In this document: piece by piece, positions 10,592 through 19,942 of the stretch
How the letters are laid out: every line of letters begins with the position of its first letter
How positions within the stretch are numbered: the first letter of the stretch is position 1
Origin: Parasphingopyxis sp.
Lineage (GTDB): Bacteria; Pseudomonadota; Alphaproteobacteria; Sphingomonadales; Sphingomonadaceae
Length of the DNA: 64,000 nucleotides
NCBI RefSeq assembly: GCF_028279465.1
Contig: NZ_JANQNS010000005.1
Coordinates: forward strand, 1-64,000
Direction: 5' to 3'
Position numbers and translations under genes: made by a program
Notes under the pieces: generated by a model
Told to the model about the DNA's origin: nothing
What the model saw: only the letters and a program-made list of their open reading frames with translations
Databases searched by the model: none

Positions 10592-12718
10592 CTAAAACCG
10601 CGCCCGGATGCCGCCGAAAAAGGCGCGGCCCTGGCCCGGCGTGTAAATTGCCGAATTCGAGATCGATTGGTCAGCAACCGTGGTTAGGTTCGAGATAAAG
10701 ACCGTATCGAACAGATTTTCGATCGAGCCGAACAGCTGGAAATCCTCGAAGAGAGTAAAACCCGCAGTGACTTGCACTGTCTCGTAGCCCGGTGCTCGCT
10801 CAGTGTTGGCATAGTCCGCCCACGGCCCGTCGGGGATGAAACGCATAGTGGTCGAGAAATACCAGTTATCGATCTGATCGAACCGAGCCTCGGCGATAAA
10901 AATGTGTCGAGGGACTCCGGCCAGTTGGTTGTCGCCATAGATCGGATCGTCATCGAACACGAAATCGTTGAACGTGTAGGCCACGGACAGCCGGAGCGAT
11001 TGGCCGCGCGCTTCGAGATATTCACGCGCGGGCCTGACATCGAAACCCACTTCAAGCCCTTGATGGATGGTTCGATCCCCATTGCCCGTCACAGTGACAA
11101 GACCGCGCGCGCCTGGAATTGCGAAATCGAGGAACTCATTCTCAAGCTCGGCGCGATAGGCCGCAATATCCCAGGAGAAGACGCCCGATTGCCCGCGTGT
11201 GCCGATCTCGAAAACGGTCGCGCGCTGCTCTTCGAGCGGCGCGAACGGAAACGCTCCACCGGCGGTAAGATCAGCGAGGCTCGGCGGTTCGAAGCTGCGA
11301 TTGATGTTTCCGAACAGCTGAATGTTTTCGGACACATCCAGCAGCACACCGATACGCGGGTTGAACTGCTCGAACTCCCCGCGCCCGGTTACCGTGTTGA
11401 GGATGGCTTCGACATCGCGCACCGCGCGCGCATATTGCCCGCCCGCAATCACGGTGAACGTGTCAGTGAGGCCGAGTTCGAGTTGCGCATACGTCATCAG
11501 CAGTGATGAGTCTTGGTCGGAGCGAGACGTCAGCACGCCGCGTTCGCCCGACAAATTCTCGAAGACCCGCGCGTCATTGCTGCCGAACGCATAGGTCGCG
11601 CCGATCTGCCAGCGGCTTTGCCGTGCCAGAAACGGCAGATCACCGCCCAGCCGGACCGATCCGCCTACCTCGTCCTCGCCCTGCACGATGATCCCTGCAA
11701 ACCGCGTGATGGCGTGGTCGAGCGAGCGGCGCGAATACCATGCACCGAGTTCGAGATTCGCTCCGCCTAAGTCGATCACTGTAAGGTTGGAGATGCGCAC
11801 GACATCGAGATTGCGATCCCAGTCGTCGGCTACGGGACCGGGATCGAGGACTGTCACCGGTCCGCCGGGAAAGAATGGTCCTATCGTAACGGGCCGCCCG
11901 GCCGCCCGCGGATTAGCGAGCGCATCATCCAGCGTAAGCGACCCCGATAACTCGAAATTGTCGGAAAGAGCCGTGACGTAGAAGCGTGTCTCAATATTGT
12001 CGGCGATCTGCCAACCCAGATTGCCATGACCGTAAAGGCTTCGCACGTCGCTATGCTCGCGATAGCCGTCGCTGGTAAGACCTGTGACACCGAACCAGTA
12101 ATCGGTCTGCGCGCCCGTGCCAGCGATCGAGCCGTTAGCACGCAAGGTTTCGAAGCTGCCGCCCTCGGCTCGCAAAGAAACGGGCGCGCGCGCAGTCTGG
12201 CCGGTCGGGCTCACGACATTGACTGCGCCGCCCAGTTGCGTCGAACCATATCGCAGGCCATTGGCGCCCTTGAAGACCTCAATATAGCGTATCGTAAGCG
12301 GGTCGATTTCCTGAAACTCGGTGTTGCCGGCCGCACGGCTGATCGGTACACCGTCGCGCAGCACCATCAATCCGCGCCGTTCGAAGCTTGAATTGAGACC
12401 CGACCCACGGATCGAGATACGGCTCTCTCGCTGGGCGCTGGTGTCGGCGAAAACACCGGGCGTAAGCTCCAGAGTATCGCCGATACTTTGCGCAAAGATG
12501 TCGGCAAAACCCTCATCCTCGACGACACCGATGGCGCCGGGAATGCGCTCGAGTTCTTCACGAGCTTCCTCGACAGAAGGCGATGTGGGAGTACCGTTGA
12601 GGTTCGCGGTGACGATGATCTCGTCTTGCCGCTGGCCAATGCCTTGCGCGGACGCCGAGCTCGTTGCTGCGCAGGCGCATAACGCAAACAGGCTTGTACC
12701 GAGCAATCGATGGCGCAT
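10592..12718 (-). CDS. TonB-dependent outer membrane receptor (probable metal complex uptake)
   Basis: Outer membrane 22-stranded barrel with N-terminal plug. From this start (708 residues) it opens with a clear signal peptide (MRHRLLGTSLFALCACAATSSASA|Q), a TonB-box-like DEIIVTANL, and the plug domain (GDTLELTPGVFADTSAQRES, ISIRGSGL, VLRDGVPIS, FKGANGLRYGSTQLGGAVNVVSPTG). It ends in a barrel strand with terminal Phe (GGIRARF). An in-frame ATG 72 bases upstream (12790) has a better ribosome site (GGAG) but would put 24 polar residues before the signal peptide, so the start is uncertain. Substrate cannot be read; neighbours DUF2946 and PepSY favour iron or copper. Confidence 0.88.
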   Translation of the reverse strand: MRHRLLGTSLFALCACAATSSASAQGIGQRQDEIIVTANLNGTPTSPSVEEAREELERIPGAIGVVEDEGFADIFAQSIGDTLELTPGVFADTSAQRESRISIRGSGLNSSFERRGLMVLRDGVPISRAAGNTEFQEIDPLTIRYIEVFKGANGLRYGSTQLGGAVNVVSPTGQTARAPVSLRAEGGSFETLRANGSIAGTGAQTDYWFGVTGLTSDGYREHSDVRSLYGHGNLGWQIADNIETRFYVTALSDNFELSGSLTLDDALANPRAAGRPVTIGPFFPGGPVTVLDPGPVADDWDRNLDVVRISNLTVIDLGGANLELGAWYSRRSLDHAITRFAGIIVQGEDEVGGSVRLGGDLPFLARQSRWQIGATYAFGSNDARVFENLSGERGVLTSRSDQDSSLLMTYAQLELGLTDTFTVIAGGQYARAVRDVEAILNTVTGRGEFEQFNPRIGVLLDVSENIQLFGNINRSFEPPSLADLTAGGAFPFAPLEEQRATVFEIGTRGQSGVFSWDIAAYRAELENEFLDFAIPGARGLVTVTGNGDRTIHQGLEVGFDVRPAREYLEARGQSLRLSVAYTFNDFVFDDDPIYGDNQLAGVPRHIFIAEARFDQIDNWYFSTTMRFIPDGPWADYANTERAPGYETVQVTAGFTLFEDFQLFGSIENLFDTVFISNLTTVADQSISNSAIYTPGQGRAFFGGIRARF

Positions 12719-12863
12719 AGCAGAAGCACCGGATTCGGCGGACTCCGCCGTCAGGAGCTGCCAGTCGCGGCAGCCGTAAAACAAATACATATGTGAAACT
12801 CCAGCAGCCCGGCGCGCACTCTTCGGACGCGAGCCGGTAGGGCCAACAAATCAGGTCAGATTG

Positions 12864-13268
12864 TCAGGCTGCAGCCGGTGGCCCGCGCAGCGGCGGGCGA
12901 AGATAGAAGACTTGCCGGATCGGCGGGCACCGCACTGGCGCAAGGGCGAGGACCAGAATGAAGGCGATGGCGAGCCCCAAGAGGATTGCATCGGCCCCGC
13001 CCGTCGCGGCTTTGGCGAGTCCGGAGAAAGCGCAATGTTCGCCCGTGTTCGACCCGTCGGTATGGCTGCTATCCTTACCAGGGATTACCAGTTGCATGGT
13101 CTCAAGGCCGCTGCTGCCATCGGAGCAAATCGTCACCGTCAGTACGGTGTCAGCGGAAGCGGAAACCATGAAACCGGCCGGAATGACGGCCTTCATACCG
13201 AACGCGAGCACGAGCAACGCGAGCGCGAGGCGGCGATGATCGCGAATCAAGGCGCGTAAGCAATTCAT
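12864..13268 (-). CDS. DUF2946-family small membrane protein
   Basis: A 134-residue protein with an N-terminal helix LALALLVLAFGMKAVIPAGFMV and a second helix ILLGLAIAFILVLALAP near the C-terminus. Between them is a periplasmic loop with two Cys-containing stretches (TVTICSDGSSG and GEHCAFSGLA), the arrangement of DUF2946. This family is repeatedly found beside copper-linked TonB receptors and PepSY proteins; the role is not established, but the Cys/His motifs suggest metal contact. First gene of a three-gene set running left (DUF2946, receptor, PepSY). No Fur-box or Zur-type motif was seen in front. Confidence 0.72.
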   Translation of the reverse strand: MNCLRALIRDHRRLALALLVLAFGMKAVIPAGFMVSASADTVLTVTICSDGSSGLETMQLVIPGKDSSHTDGSNTGEHCAFSGLAKAATGGADAILLGLAIAFILVLALAPVRCPPIRQVFYLRPPLRGPPAAA

Positions 13269-13674
13269 CTACATCGCTCTTTAGTCCTGAACAGAAATAT
13301 TGCCAGCAATCATCTGACGGTAGCTTAGCTGATGCCAGCTCCTAATCGTTAGGCGTTACAGCTCGATCCGTTCAGATTGGGGCAGAATGGCGAACGTGCG
13401 ACGCTTCGGCGTCATCTCGTTATTGTCGGCTTATGTTAAGCGTCTCACGACGTGATGTTGGCGATTATGCGAACCGCCGCCCCCAATACCTTCGTTTATC
13501 TCCAAGTTCGTTTCGTGGGTCGGCAACTGGTCAAGATAGTTGACCCAGTAGCGCCATGTAGCTCACTCAGTCCAAAGTTCAGTAATGGTTCATCGCCGTT
13601 TTCTGACCTTTACGAGCAATTGAAACGTTGTACTGCTAGGTCCAGCGGACCTGGGCCTATCGGAGTATTGTTGA
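13269..13674. other. Divergent intergenic region between DUF2946 and oppA
   Basis: About 400 bases that must hold both promoters. Visible structure is limited to a UUCG-type hairpin GACGC-TTCG-GCGTC at 13400-13413 without a T run. No tRNA, riboswitch or repeat recognised. Confidence 0.4.
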
Positions 13675-15309
13675 ATGCCTTCTACCTTCTGGATGAAACT
13701 GACATTCCTCATAGCGATGGGCTTCTTGGCCCTTGGTGTAACAGCCTGCGGCGAACGCGAGCGCGATGTCGACACCGCCGCCGCCGAAGGCATTCTCCTC
13801 ATGGGCAATGGCGGAGAACCCCGATCTCTCGATCCGCATCTCGTTACCGGCGTGCCCGAAAACAGGATCATTCAGGCACTGATCGAGGGGCTGATCGCCT
13901 ATCATCCAGACGACGATACACTGCCCGAACCCGGTATTGCCGAAAGCTGGGAGCATAACGAGGATTATACCGTCTGGACGTTCAACTTGCGCGAGGATGC
14001 GCAATGGACCAACGGCGATCCCGTAGTCGCAGGTGATTTCGTTTATAGCTGGGAGCGCATTCTAAGCCCGGCCCTTGGCGCCGAATATGCCGAGATGCTC
14101 TATGTGATCAATAATGCGGAAGCGTTTCATCAAGGCGAGATCGACGATTTCAGCCAGGTCGGCGTGCGCGCAATCGATGATCGCACGCTCGAGGTGCAGC
14201 TAAAGGGACCAACGCCGCACTTTCTGCTGATGCTCAAACATTACAGCTTCTACCCGGTCAATCCGCGCGTGGTGGAAGAGCATGGCGGCATGACCGACCG
14301 TCAGAGCGGTTGGTCCACGGTTGAGAATTATGTCGGCAACGGGCCGTTCCGGCTTACACACTGGTCAACCAACGAGGTGCTCGAGGTTGAGAAGAACCCG
14401 GACTATTGGGACGCTGATACGGTGCAGTTGAACGGCATCCGCTTCTTCCCGATCGAGAATGTCAACACAGAGTTCACGGCCTTTCAGGGCGGCCGCCTGC
14501 ACGTGACCAATGTGGTGCCCGCCGACCGCATTCCGTCGCTACGCGAACAGATGCCCGATCAGTTGATTATCGAGCCCTATCTCGGCTCCTACTTCTACCG
14601 GCTCAACGTTACGCGCGAGCCATTCGATGATCCCCGTGTGCGCGAAGCGCTGGCGCTTGCAATCGACCGCTCACTGATCGTGGAGCGGGTGACCCAGGGC
14701 GGCCAGGCTGTGGCGACGGGCTTCGTGCCCGAAGGGATTACCGGCTATCAGCCAACCGATGCCGTAGGCCATGATCCCGAGCGCGCGCAGGCCCTGCTGG
14801 CGCAAGCCGGCTATCCGGGCGGCCAAGGGTTTCCGGAGACCGAAATCCTGATCAACACATCGGAAAACCATCGCAAAGTCGCCGAAGCCATCCAAGCCAT
14901 GTGGCGCGAGACGCTGGGCATCGAAGTCGGCATCTATAATCAGGAGTGGAAAGTCTATCTCGATAGCCAGAGTTCTCTCGACTATGATATTTCGCGTTCC
15001 GGCTGGATCGCAGACTATGTCCACCCAATGACATTTCTCGAGCTCTTCACGACCGGCAATGGCAATAACGACACCGGCTGGAGCAATACGCAGTATGACC
15101 GGCTGATCCGGCAGGCGCAGGCCGCGACAACGGAGGATCAACGGATCGACCTGCTGACACAGGCCGAAGGTATCCTGATGGAAGACCTGCCGGTGGTGCC
15201 GATCTATTGGTACACGCGCGTTTATATGCGGGACCCACGCGTACAGGGTTGGAATGCGAAAATTCTCGATTATCGTCCGTACAAATATGTGAGCCTTTCG
15301 ACATCCTAG
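13675..15309 (+). CDS. oppA: Oligopeptide ABC transporter substrate-binding lipoprotein
   Basis: A 544-residue SBP_bac_5 family protein. The N-terminus is a lipoprotein signal (hydrophobic core LTFLIAMGFLAL and lipobox LGVTAC, Cys at residue 25), so it is anchored in the periplasm. Conserved features: GGEPRSLDPHLVTGVPE at the mature start, AESWEHNEDYTVWTFNLREDAQWTNGDPV, and NGPFRLTHW. This follows E. coli OppA/MppA in order and length. It captures peptides for the OppBC channel encoded directly downstream. Ribosome site CGGAG 9 bases before the ATG. First gene of oppABCDF. Confidence 0.93.
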   Translation: MPSTFWMKLTFLIAMGFLALGVTACGERERDVDTAAAEGILLMGNGGEPRSLDPHLVTGVPENRIIQALIEGLIAYHPDDDTLPEPGIAESWEHNEDYTVWTFNLREDAQWTNGDPVVAGDFVYSWERILSPALGAEYAEMLYVINNAEAFHQGEIDDFSQVGVRAIDDRTLEVQLKGPTPHFLLMLKHYSFYPVNPRVVEEHGGMTDRQSGWSTVENYVGNGPFRLTHWSTNEVLEVEKNPDYWDADTVQLNGIRFFPIENVNTEFTAFQGGRLHVTNVVPADRIPSLREQMPDQLIIEPYLGSYFYRLNVTREPFDDPRVREALALAIDRSLIVERVTQGGQAVATGFVPEGITGYQPTDAVGHDPERAQALLAQAGYPGGQGFPETEILINTSENHRKVAEAIQAMWRETLGIEVGIYNQEWKVYLDSQSSLDYDISRSGWIADYVHPMTFLELFTTGNGNNDTGWSNTQYDRLIRQAQAATTEDQRIDLLTQAEGILMEDLPVVPIYWYTRVYMRDPRVQGWNAKILDYRPYKYVSLSTS

Positions 15310-15349
15310 GCGCAGTGATCGTGGCCAGACTGCCTAGAGGTTTCGCTCC

Positions 15350-16270
15350 GTGCTGAAGTTCGTCCTTTCGCGGTTTTTGCAGGGCTTGCTGGTTTTGCTT
15401 GCAATCTACGCGCTGACCTTCGTGTTGGTCGCGCTTACGCCGGGCAGTCCCTTTAGCTCCGAGCGGGCGATCCGCCCGGAGATCCTCGCACAGATCGAGT
15501 CCTTTTACGGTTTCGACAAGCCGCCGCTGGAGCGGTTCTGGACCTCGTTAACGAACGCAATTCAAGGCGAATTCGGGCCGTCGGCAGTCTATGCCAACCG
15601 CTCGGTCACGGACATTATCGGCGAAGCCTTTCCCGTGTCGATCCAACTGGGCGCGATCTCGCTTTTGGTAGCGCTCGGCATCGGCATTCCGGCCGGCATT
15701 CTGGCTGCGGTCAAGCGTAACACATGGCTCGACTATCTGCCGATGTCGGCTTCAATGGTCGGTATCTGCCTGCCGACTTTCGTGCTCGGCCCGATCTTGG
15801 TGCTGATCTTCGGCATTATCCTGCAAACGCTGCCCGTGTCGGGATGGTTCGGACCGGAATATATGATCCTGCCGGCTGCCACTCTGGGGCTGTTCTACGC
15901 TGCCTATTTCGCGCGGCTGACCCGTGGCGGCATGCTGGAAATGCTGAACCAGGATTTCGTGCGCACCGCGCGCGCCAAGGGCGTGCCGGAGTCGACGATT
16001 ATCTGGAAGCATTGCCTCAAGGGCGGGCTTATTCCCGCCATCACCTATCTCGGACCGGCAACGGCAGGGATCATCTCCGGTTCTTTTGTGGTCGAGACGA
16101 TCTTCCAGATTCCTGGCCTTGGCCAGTGGTTCGTCCAGGCTGCGCTCAACCGCGACGATTTTCTCATTCTCGGCCTCACCGTCCTTTTCGCCTCGCTGAT
16201 CGTGGTGATGAACCTTTTGGTCGACATCATTCAGGTCGCCCTCAACCCACGGCTGAAATATGAAAAATAG
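15350..16270 (+). CDS. oppB: Oligopeptide ABC transporter permease OppB
   Basis: A 306-residue inner membrane permease with GTG start. Six hydrophobic helices, beginning FLQGLLVLLAIYALTFVLVALTPGSPF. The EAA loop that contacts the ATPases is present (FVRTARAKGVPESTIIWKHCLKGGLIPAITYLGP, around residues 202-235, spread over two helices). Length and topology match OppB/DppB. Forms the channel with OppC. Confidence 0.95.
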   Translation: MLKFVLSRFLQGLLVLLAIYALTFVLVALTPGSPFSSERAIRPEILAQIESFYGFDKPPLERFWTSLTNAIQGEFGPSAVYANRSVTDIIGEAFPVSIQLGAISLLVALGIGIPAGILAAVKRNTWLDYLPMSASMVGICLPTFVLGPILVLIFGIILQTLPVSGWFGPEYMILPAATLGLFYAAYFARLTRGGMLEMLNQDFVRTARAKGVPESTIIWKHCLKGGLIPAITYLGPATAGIISGSFVVETIFQIPGLGQWFVQAALNRDDFLILGLTVLFASLIVVMNLLVDIIQVALNPRLKYEK

Positions 16271-16294
16271 CTATTCGCACACGAGGCGCGTGCC

Positions 16295-17218
16295 ATGAGC
16301 CGTTCTGCCGACATAGTCGCCGGTGCCGAGCAGCGGCTTGCCGCTGCGCCCGTGCCCGAAGAATTCGAGAAGGGCACCTCGCTGTGGGAGGATGCTTGGC
16401 ATCGGCTGCAGCGCAATCGTCTGGCGATGATCAGCCTGTTCGTCTTTTCCGCGATCGTGCTGTTCTGCGTTATCGGGCCATTTCTGTCGCCCTATGACGC
16501 TGAGGCGCAGGATTTGCTCAAAGGCGCACAGGGGCCGTCGGCCGAACACTGGTTCGGCACCGACACGCTCGGGCGCGACCTGATGGTGCGCACCATGGAG
16601 GGCGGACGTATTTCGCTGCTTGTCGGCCTTATCGCGACATTGGTCGCGCTGGCGATCGGGGTCGTGTACGGCGCGACGGCCGGTTATCTCGGCGGCAAGG
16701 TCGACGCGACGATGATGCGGATCGTGGACACGCTTTATGCGCTCCCGTTCACGATCTTCGTCATCCTGCTGATGGTCGCTTTCGGACGGTCGCTATGGCT
16801 GATCTTCGTCGCCATCGGCGCGGTCGAGTGGCTAAGCATGGCGCGCATCGTGCGGGCTGGCGTCATCGGCCTCAAGAAACAAGAGTTTGTCGAGGCCGCC
16901 GTCTCGCTCGGCTACAGCCATACGCGGATCATCGTGCGCCATCTGATCCCTAACGTGCTTGGTCCGGTGATCGTGATCGCCACGCTGACCGTGCCGGCCG
17001 TCATGCTGCTCGAGGCGTTTCTGAGCTTCCTTGGGCTCGGGGTTCAGCCGCCCAATGCGTCCTGGGGCGTGCTCATCAACGAGGGCCAGCAGAATATGGA
17101 GATTTTCCCATGGCTGCTGATGTTCCCCGCTTTCTTCTTCGCGCTGACGTTGTTCACGCTCAATTTCCTCGGTGACGGGTTGCGCGATGCGCTCGACCCC
17201 AAGAGCGCAAAGGATTGA
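16295..17218 (+). CDS. oppC: Oligopeptide ABC transporter permease OppC
   Basis: A 307-residue permease of the OppC/DppC type. It has a cytosolic N-terminal segment, the N-terminal helix (RLAMISLFVFSAIVLFCVIGPFLSPYD), the HWFGTDTLGRDLMVRTMEGGR motif typical of the family, and the EAA loop (EFVEAAVSLGYSHTRIIVRHLIPN). GAGG ribosome site before the ATG. Its stop is one base before the oppD start, implying coupled translation. Confidence 0.95.
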   Translation: MSRSADIVAGAEQRLAAAPVPEEFEKGTSLWEDAWHRLQRNRLAMISLFVFSAIVLFCVIGPFLSPYDAEAQDLLKGAQGPSAEHWFGTDTLGRDLMVRTMEGGRISLLVGLIATLVALAIGVVYGATAGYLGGKVDATMMRIVDTLYALPFTIFVILLMVAFGRSLWLIFVAIGAVEWLSMARIVRAGVIGLKKQEFVEAAVSLGYSHTRIIVRHLIPNVLGPVIVIATLTVPAVMLLEAFLSFLGLGVQPPNASWGVLINEGQQNMEIFPWLLMFPAFFFALTLFTLNFLGDGLRDALDPKSAKD

Positions 17219-17219
17219 T

Positions 17220-18242
17220 ATGCCGCTCCTGGACGTTCGCAACCTCACCACCTCCTTTCACCTGCGCAGCGGTGTCGTGCGCGCGGCACAGAATATCAGC
17301 CTGCAACTCGATCGCGGCGAGACGCTGGGCATTGTTGGTGAATCCGGTAGCGGCAAGTCGGTCACCTGCTATTCGATCATGCGGCTTATTCCGCAGCCGC
17401 CCGGCCGGATAGAGAGCGGCGAAGTGCTGTTCGACGGGCAAGATTTGCTCCAAGTGAGCGAAGCACAGATGCGCGACATAAGGGGCACGAAGATCTCGAT
17501 GATCTTCCAGGACCCAATGACCTCGCTCAATCCGTATTTGCGTATCTCGACGCAGATGATCGAGGCGATCCGCGTTCACGAAAAGATGGATGAGAAACAG
17601 GCATTATCCAAGGCCATCACCGCTTTGGAAGAAGTTGGGATTCCGGACGCCGCATCGCGCGTGCGCAGCTATCCGCACGAATTTTCCGGCGGCATGCGTC
17701 AGCGCGTGATGATCGCGATAGCGCTCATCAACGATCCGGATCTGCTGATTGCCGACGAGCCGACCACGGCGCTCGACGTGACCGTCCAAGCGCAGGTGCT
17801 AGACATCATCAAGGAGCGCCAGCAACGTTTGGGCACGGCCGTAATTCTCGTCACGCACGATCTCGGCGTGGTCGCGGGGACCTGCGACAAGGTGCAGGTG
17901 ATGTATGCCGGCCAGGTGGTCGAAAGCGGTGCGGTCGACCAGATATTCTACGAACCGCAGCACGCCTATACGCAGAGTTTGCAGAAAGCCATTCCTTCGC
18001 TCGGCGAAAAGAATGAGGCGCTCTACACAATCACGGGCACCCCGCCGGACCTCGCCAAGCCAATCAGCGGGTGCGCTTTCTATCCGCGCTGTCCCTACCC
18101 CAAGATCAAAGGCGAGGAAGGCGATCCGCCACAACTCGTCGAGCGCGCCGACGGGCATTGCGTGCGTGAATGCGGCCATTGCGATCGCAGCAAGCCGATC
18201 GAGTCCGTGCTTGCGCAGGAAGTGACGGAGGCTGCCGAATGA
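17220..18242 (+). CDS. oppD: Oligopeptide ABC transporter ATP-binding protein OppD
   Basis: A 340-residue ATPase subunit. Walker A GESGSGKSV, Q-loop FQDPMTSLNP, signature FSGGMRQRV, Walker B LLIADEPTTALD, H-loop VILVTHDLGV. The C-terminal oligopeptide-family extension has Cys residues CAFYPRCPYP, which in OppD/DppD relatives bind an iron-sulfur cluster. I start it at 17220, one base after oppC stops, because an upstream in-frame ATG would overlap oppC by 47 bases. Confidence 0.95.
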   Translation: MPLLDVRNLTTSFHLRSGVVRAAQNISLQLDRGETLGIVGESGSGKSVTCYSIMRLIPQPPGRIESGEVLFDGQDLLQVSEAQMRDIRGTKISMIFQDPMTSLNPYLRISTQMIEAIRVHEKMDEKQALSKAITALEEVGIPDAASRVRSYPHEFSGGMRQRVMIAIALINDPDLLIADEPTTALDVTVQAQVLDIIKERQQRLGTAVILVTHDLGVVAGTCDKVQVMYAGQVVESGAVDQIFYEPQHAYTQSLQKAIPSLGEKNEALYTITGTPPDLAKPISGCAFYPRCPYPKIKGEEGDPPQLVERADGHCVRECGHCDRSKPIESVLAQEVTEAAE

Positions 18243-19228
18243 GCGATTCAGACACAGCTCTACGCGAAGACTTCCTCGTGCTCGAAAATGTCGAGCAGCA
18301 TTTCGATCTCGGCCGCGCGCTCCTCACGCGGGAAAGCAAGGGCGTGGTCAAGGCGGTCGATGGCATTTCGCTGACCATCCGCGAGGGCGAGATACTCGGC
18401 ATTGTCGGGGAGTCCGGCTGCGGCAAAACGACACTCAGCCGCACGATCATGCAGCTGATCCGGCCGACCTCCGGGCGCATCTTCCTCGAAGGCAAGGAAT
18501 TGAGCGCGCTGAGCGATGCCGATATCCGCGCAGAGCGGATCAACTTCCAGATGATCTTTCAGGACCCCTATGCGTCGCTCAATCCCCGACTGACCGTATT
18601 CACGACCATCAGCGAAGCTATCCGCACGCGCCATCCGGACGTGAGGGGCGAGGCACTGCGCGGCAGGGTGATCGAACTGTTGCGTACGGTCGGGCTCAAT
18701 CCGGCCCAGATGAACCGCTATCCGCACGAATTTTCGGGCGGTCAGCGTCAACGTGTCGCCATTGCTCGGGCACTCGCGCCCGAGCCGAAGCTGGTGATCG
18801 CAGACGAGCCCGTTTCGGCGCTCGACGTGTCGATCCAGTCGCAGATACTCAACCTATTGAAGCGGTTGAGCCGCGAAATGGGCCTGACGATGATCTTCGT
18901 CAGCCATGATCTGTCCGTCGTGCGCTATATCGCGGACCGGATCGCGGTCATGTATCGCGGGCGGATTATCGAGCTTGGCCGGGCCGAAACGATCGTCGAT
19001 GATCCGCGCCACATCTACACAAAGGCGCTGATGAGCGCGATTCCGCAACCCGACCCGCGCGCGGAGCGAACCCGCGAACGGATACTACTCGAAGATGAGC
19101 CGCCCGGCGCCGATAAATCGCCGGGCAAAGATGTTGAGGATGACCTTGAAGAGGTTACGCCCGGCCACCTGGTATCAACCCGCCCATTCGAACGCAGGGT
19201 TAAAGAGGCCGAAGCGCCGGCGCAGTAG
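18239..19228 (+). CDS. oppF: Oligopeptide ABC transporter ATP-binding protein OppF
   Basis: A 329-residue second ATPase. Walker A GESGCGKTT, FQDPYASLNPR, signature FSGGQRQRVAIARAL, Walker B LVIADEPVSALD, H-loop MIFVSHDLSV. ATGA overlap with the oppD stop fixes the start. The C-terminus has a charged tail instead of the full Cys-rich oligopeptide extension (DDLEEVTPGHLVSTRPF retains the GHLV segment). Last gene of the importer operon. Confidence 0.94.
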   Translation: MSDSDTALREDFLVLENVEQHFDLGRALLTRESKGVVKAVDGISLTIREGEILGIVGESGCGKTTLSRTIMQLIRPTSGRIFLEGKELSALSDADIRAERINFQMIFQDPYASLNPRLTVFTTISEAIRTRHPDVRGEALRGRVIELLRTVGLNPAQMNRYPHEFSGGQRQRVAIARALAPEPKLVIADEPVSALDVSIQSQILNLLKRLSREMGLTMIFVSHDLSVVRYIADRIAVMYRGRIIELGRAETIVDDPRHIYTKALMSAIPQPDPRAERTRERILLEDEPPGADKSPGKDVEDDLEEVTPGHLVSTRPFERRVKEAEAPAQ

Positions 19229-19381
19229 GAAAGCGGCCGCGGGTGCATAGTGGTCGTCATACAGCGGCCGTCATTCCGTCCCAGGCTCCCTTTTCACTTT
19301 AGCGATAGTCACGGGCAGGATAGACTGCTTCGCTCGGTGATACGACGCTGCGCCCGTGCACAAACGCGAGGTAAAATTACC

Positions 19382-19873
19382 ATGCCCGAACAAACGGACC
19401 CGCCTTCCTACCATCCAGTATCTTCAGGAGAAATCGAGCTCGAGACTTACGAGAAGGGAAGTCGATTTGCGATTCACTTTAAACATCTGACCTCCGCGAT
19501 CGCGGGAGACGATTACAATGTGGGCGTTGCACTTGAAGAACTGCCCGCTGGCAAACAGTCAAACCAGTTTCACTTCCACATGCTGGAAGAGGAGCACATC
19601 TTTGTGCTCGAAGGGTCATGCACCTTACGATTGGGAGACAAACGAATCCCGATGCACGCTGGCGACTATGTAATGTTCCCAGCCGGTCGGACGGTCGGTC
19701 ATTGCCTGATCAACGAAACCGACGCGGTTTGTCGGTATCTTGTGATCGGCGAACAAAATCCAAATGAGGTCAGCGTATATCCCGACTCAAACAAGGTTCA
19801 GGTGCGCTGGCTCGACGAACGCTATGACCGCCGAATGCAGCTCGACTATTGGGACGGAGAAGTAACGGACTAG
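19382..19873 (+). CDS. Cupin-domain protein
   Basis: A 163-residue single-cupin protein. Motif 1 is NQFHFHMLEEEHIFVLEGSCTL with the metal-binding HxHxxxxE(E)H pattern (around residues 60-72), and motif 2 is GDYVMFPAGRTVGHCLIN. It resembles small cupins of unknown substrate (COG3837-like). The ATG at 19382 has GAGG upstream; a longer frame reading upstream is not supported. It follows oppF by 150 bases and converges with pepF. Specific reaction unknown. Confidence 0.78.
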   Translation: MPEQTDPPSYHPVSSGEIELETYEKGSRFAIHFKHLTSAIAGDDYNVGVALEELPAGKQSNQFHFHMLEEEHIFVLEGSCTLRLGDKRIPMHAGDYVMFPAGRTVGHCLINETDAVCRYLVIGEQNPNEVSVYPDSNKVQVRWLDERYDRRMQLDYWDGEVTD

Positions 19874-19942
19874 CTATCTGCTTTTGGCGAGACGGAACTG
19901 TTCTCATCGCCTGGCAGTCCGATTACACCAATCGCCCGCCCC

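Noticed and set aside
13675-19228. Opp-like operon as a nickel or haem importer
   Set aside because: The binding protein, permeases and Cys-bearing OppD tail follow the peptide group; no metal-specific residue pattern seen.
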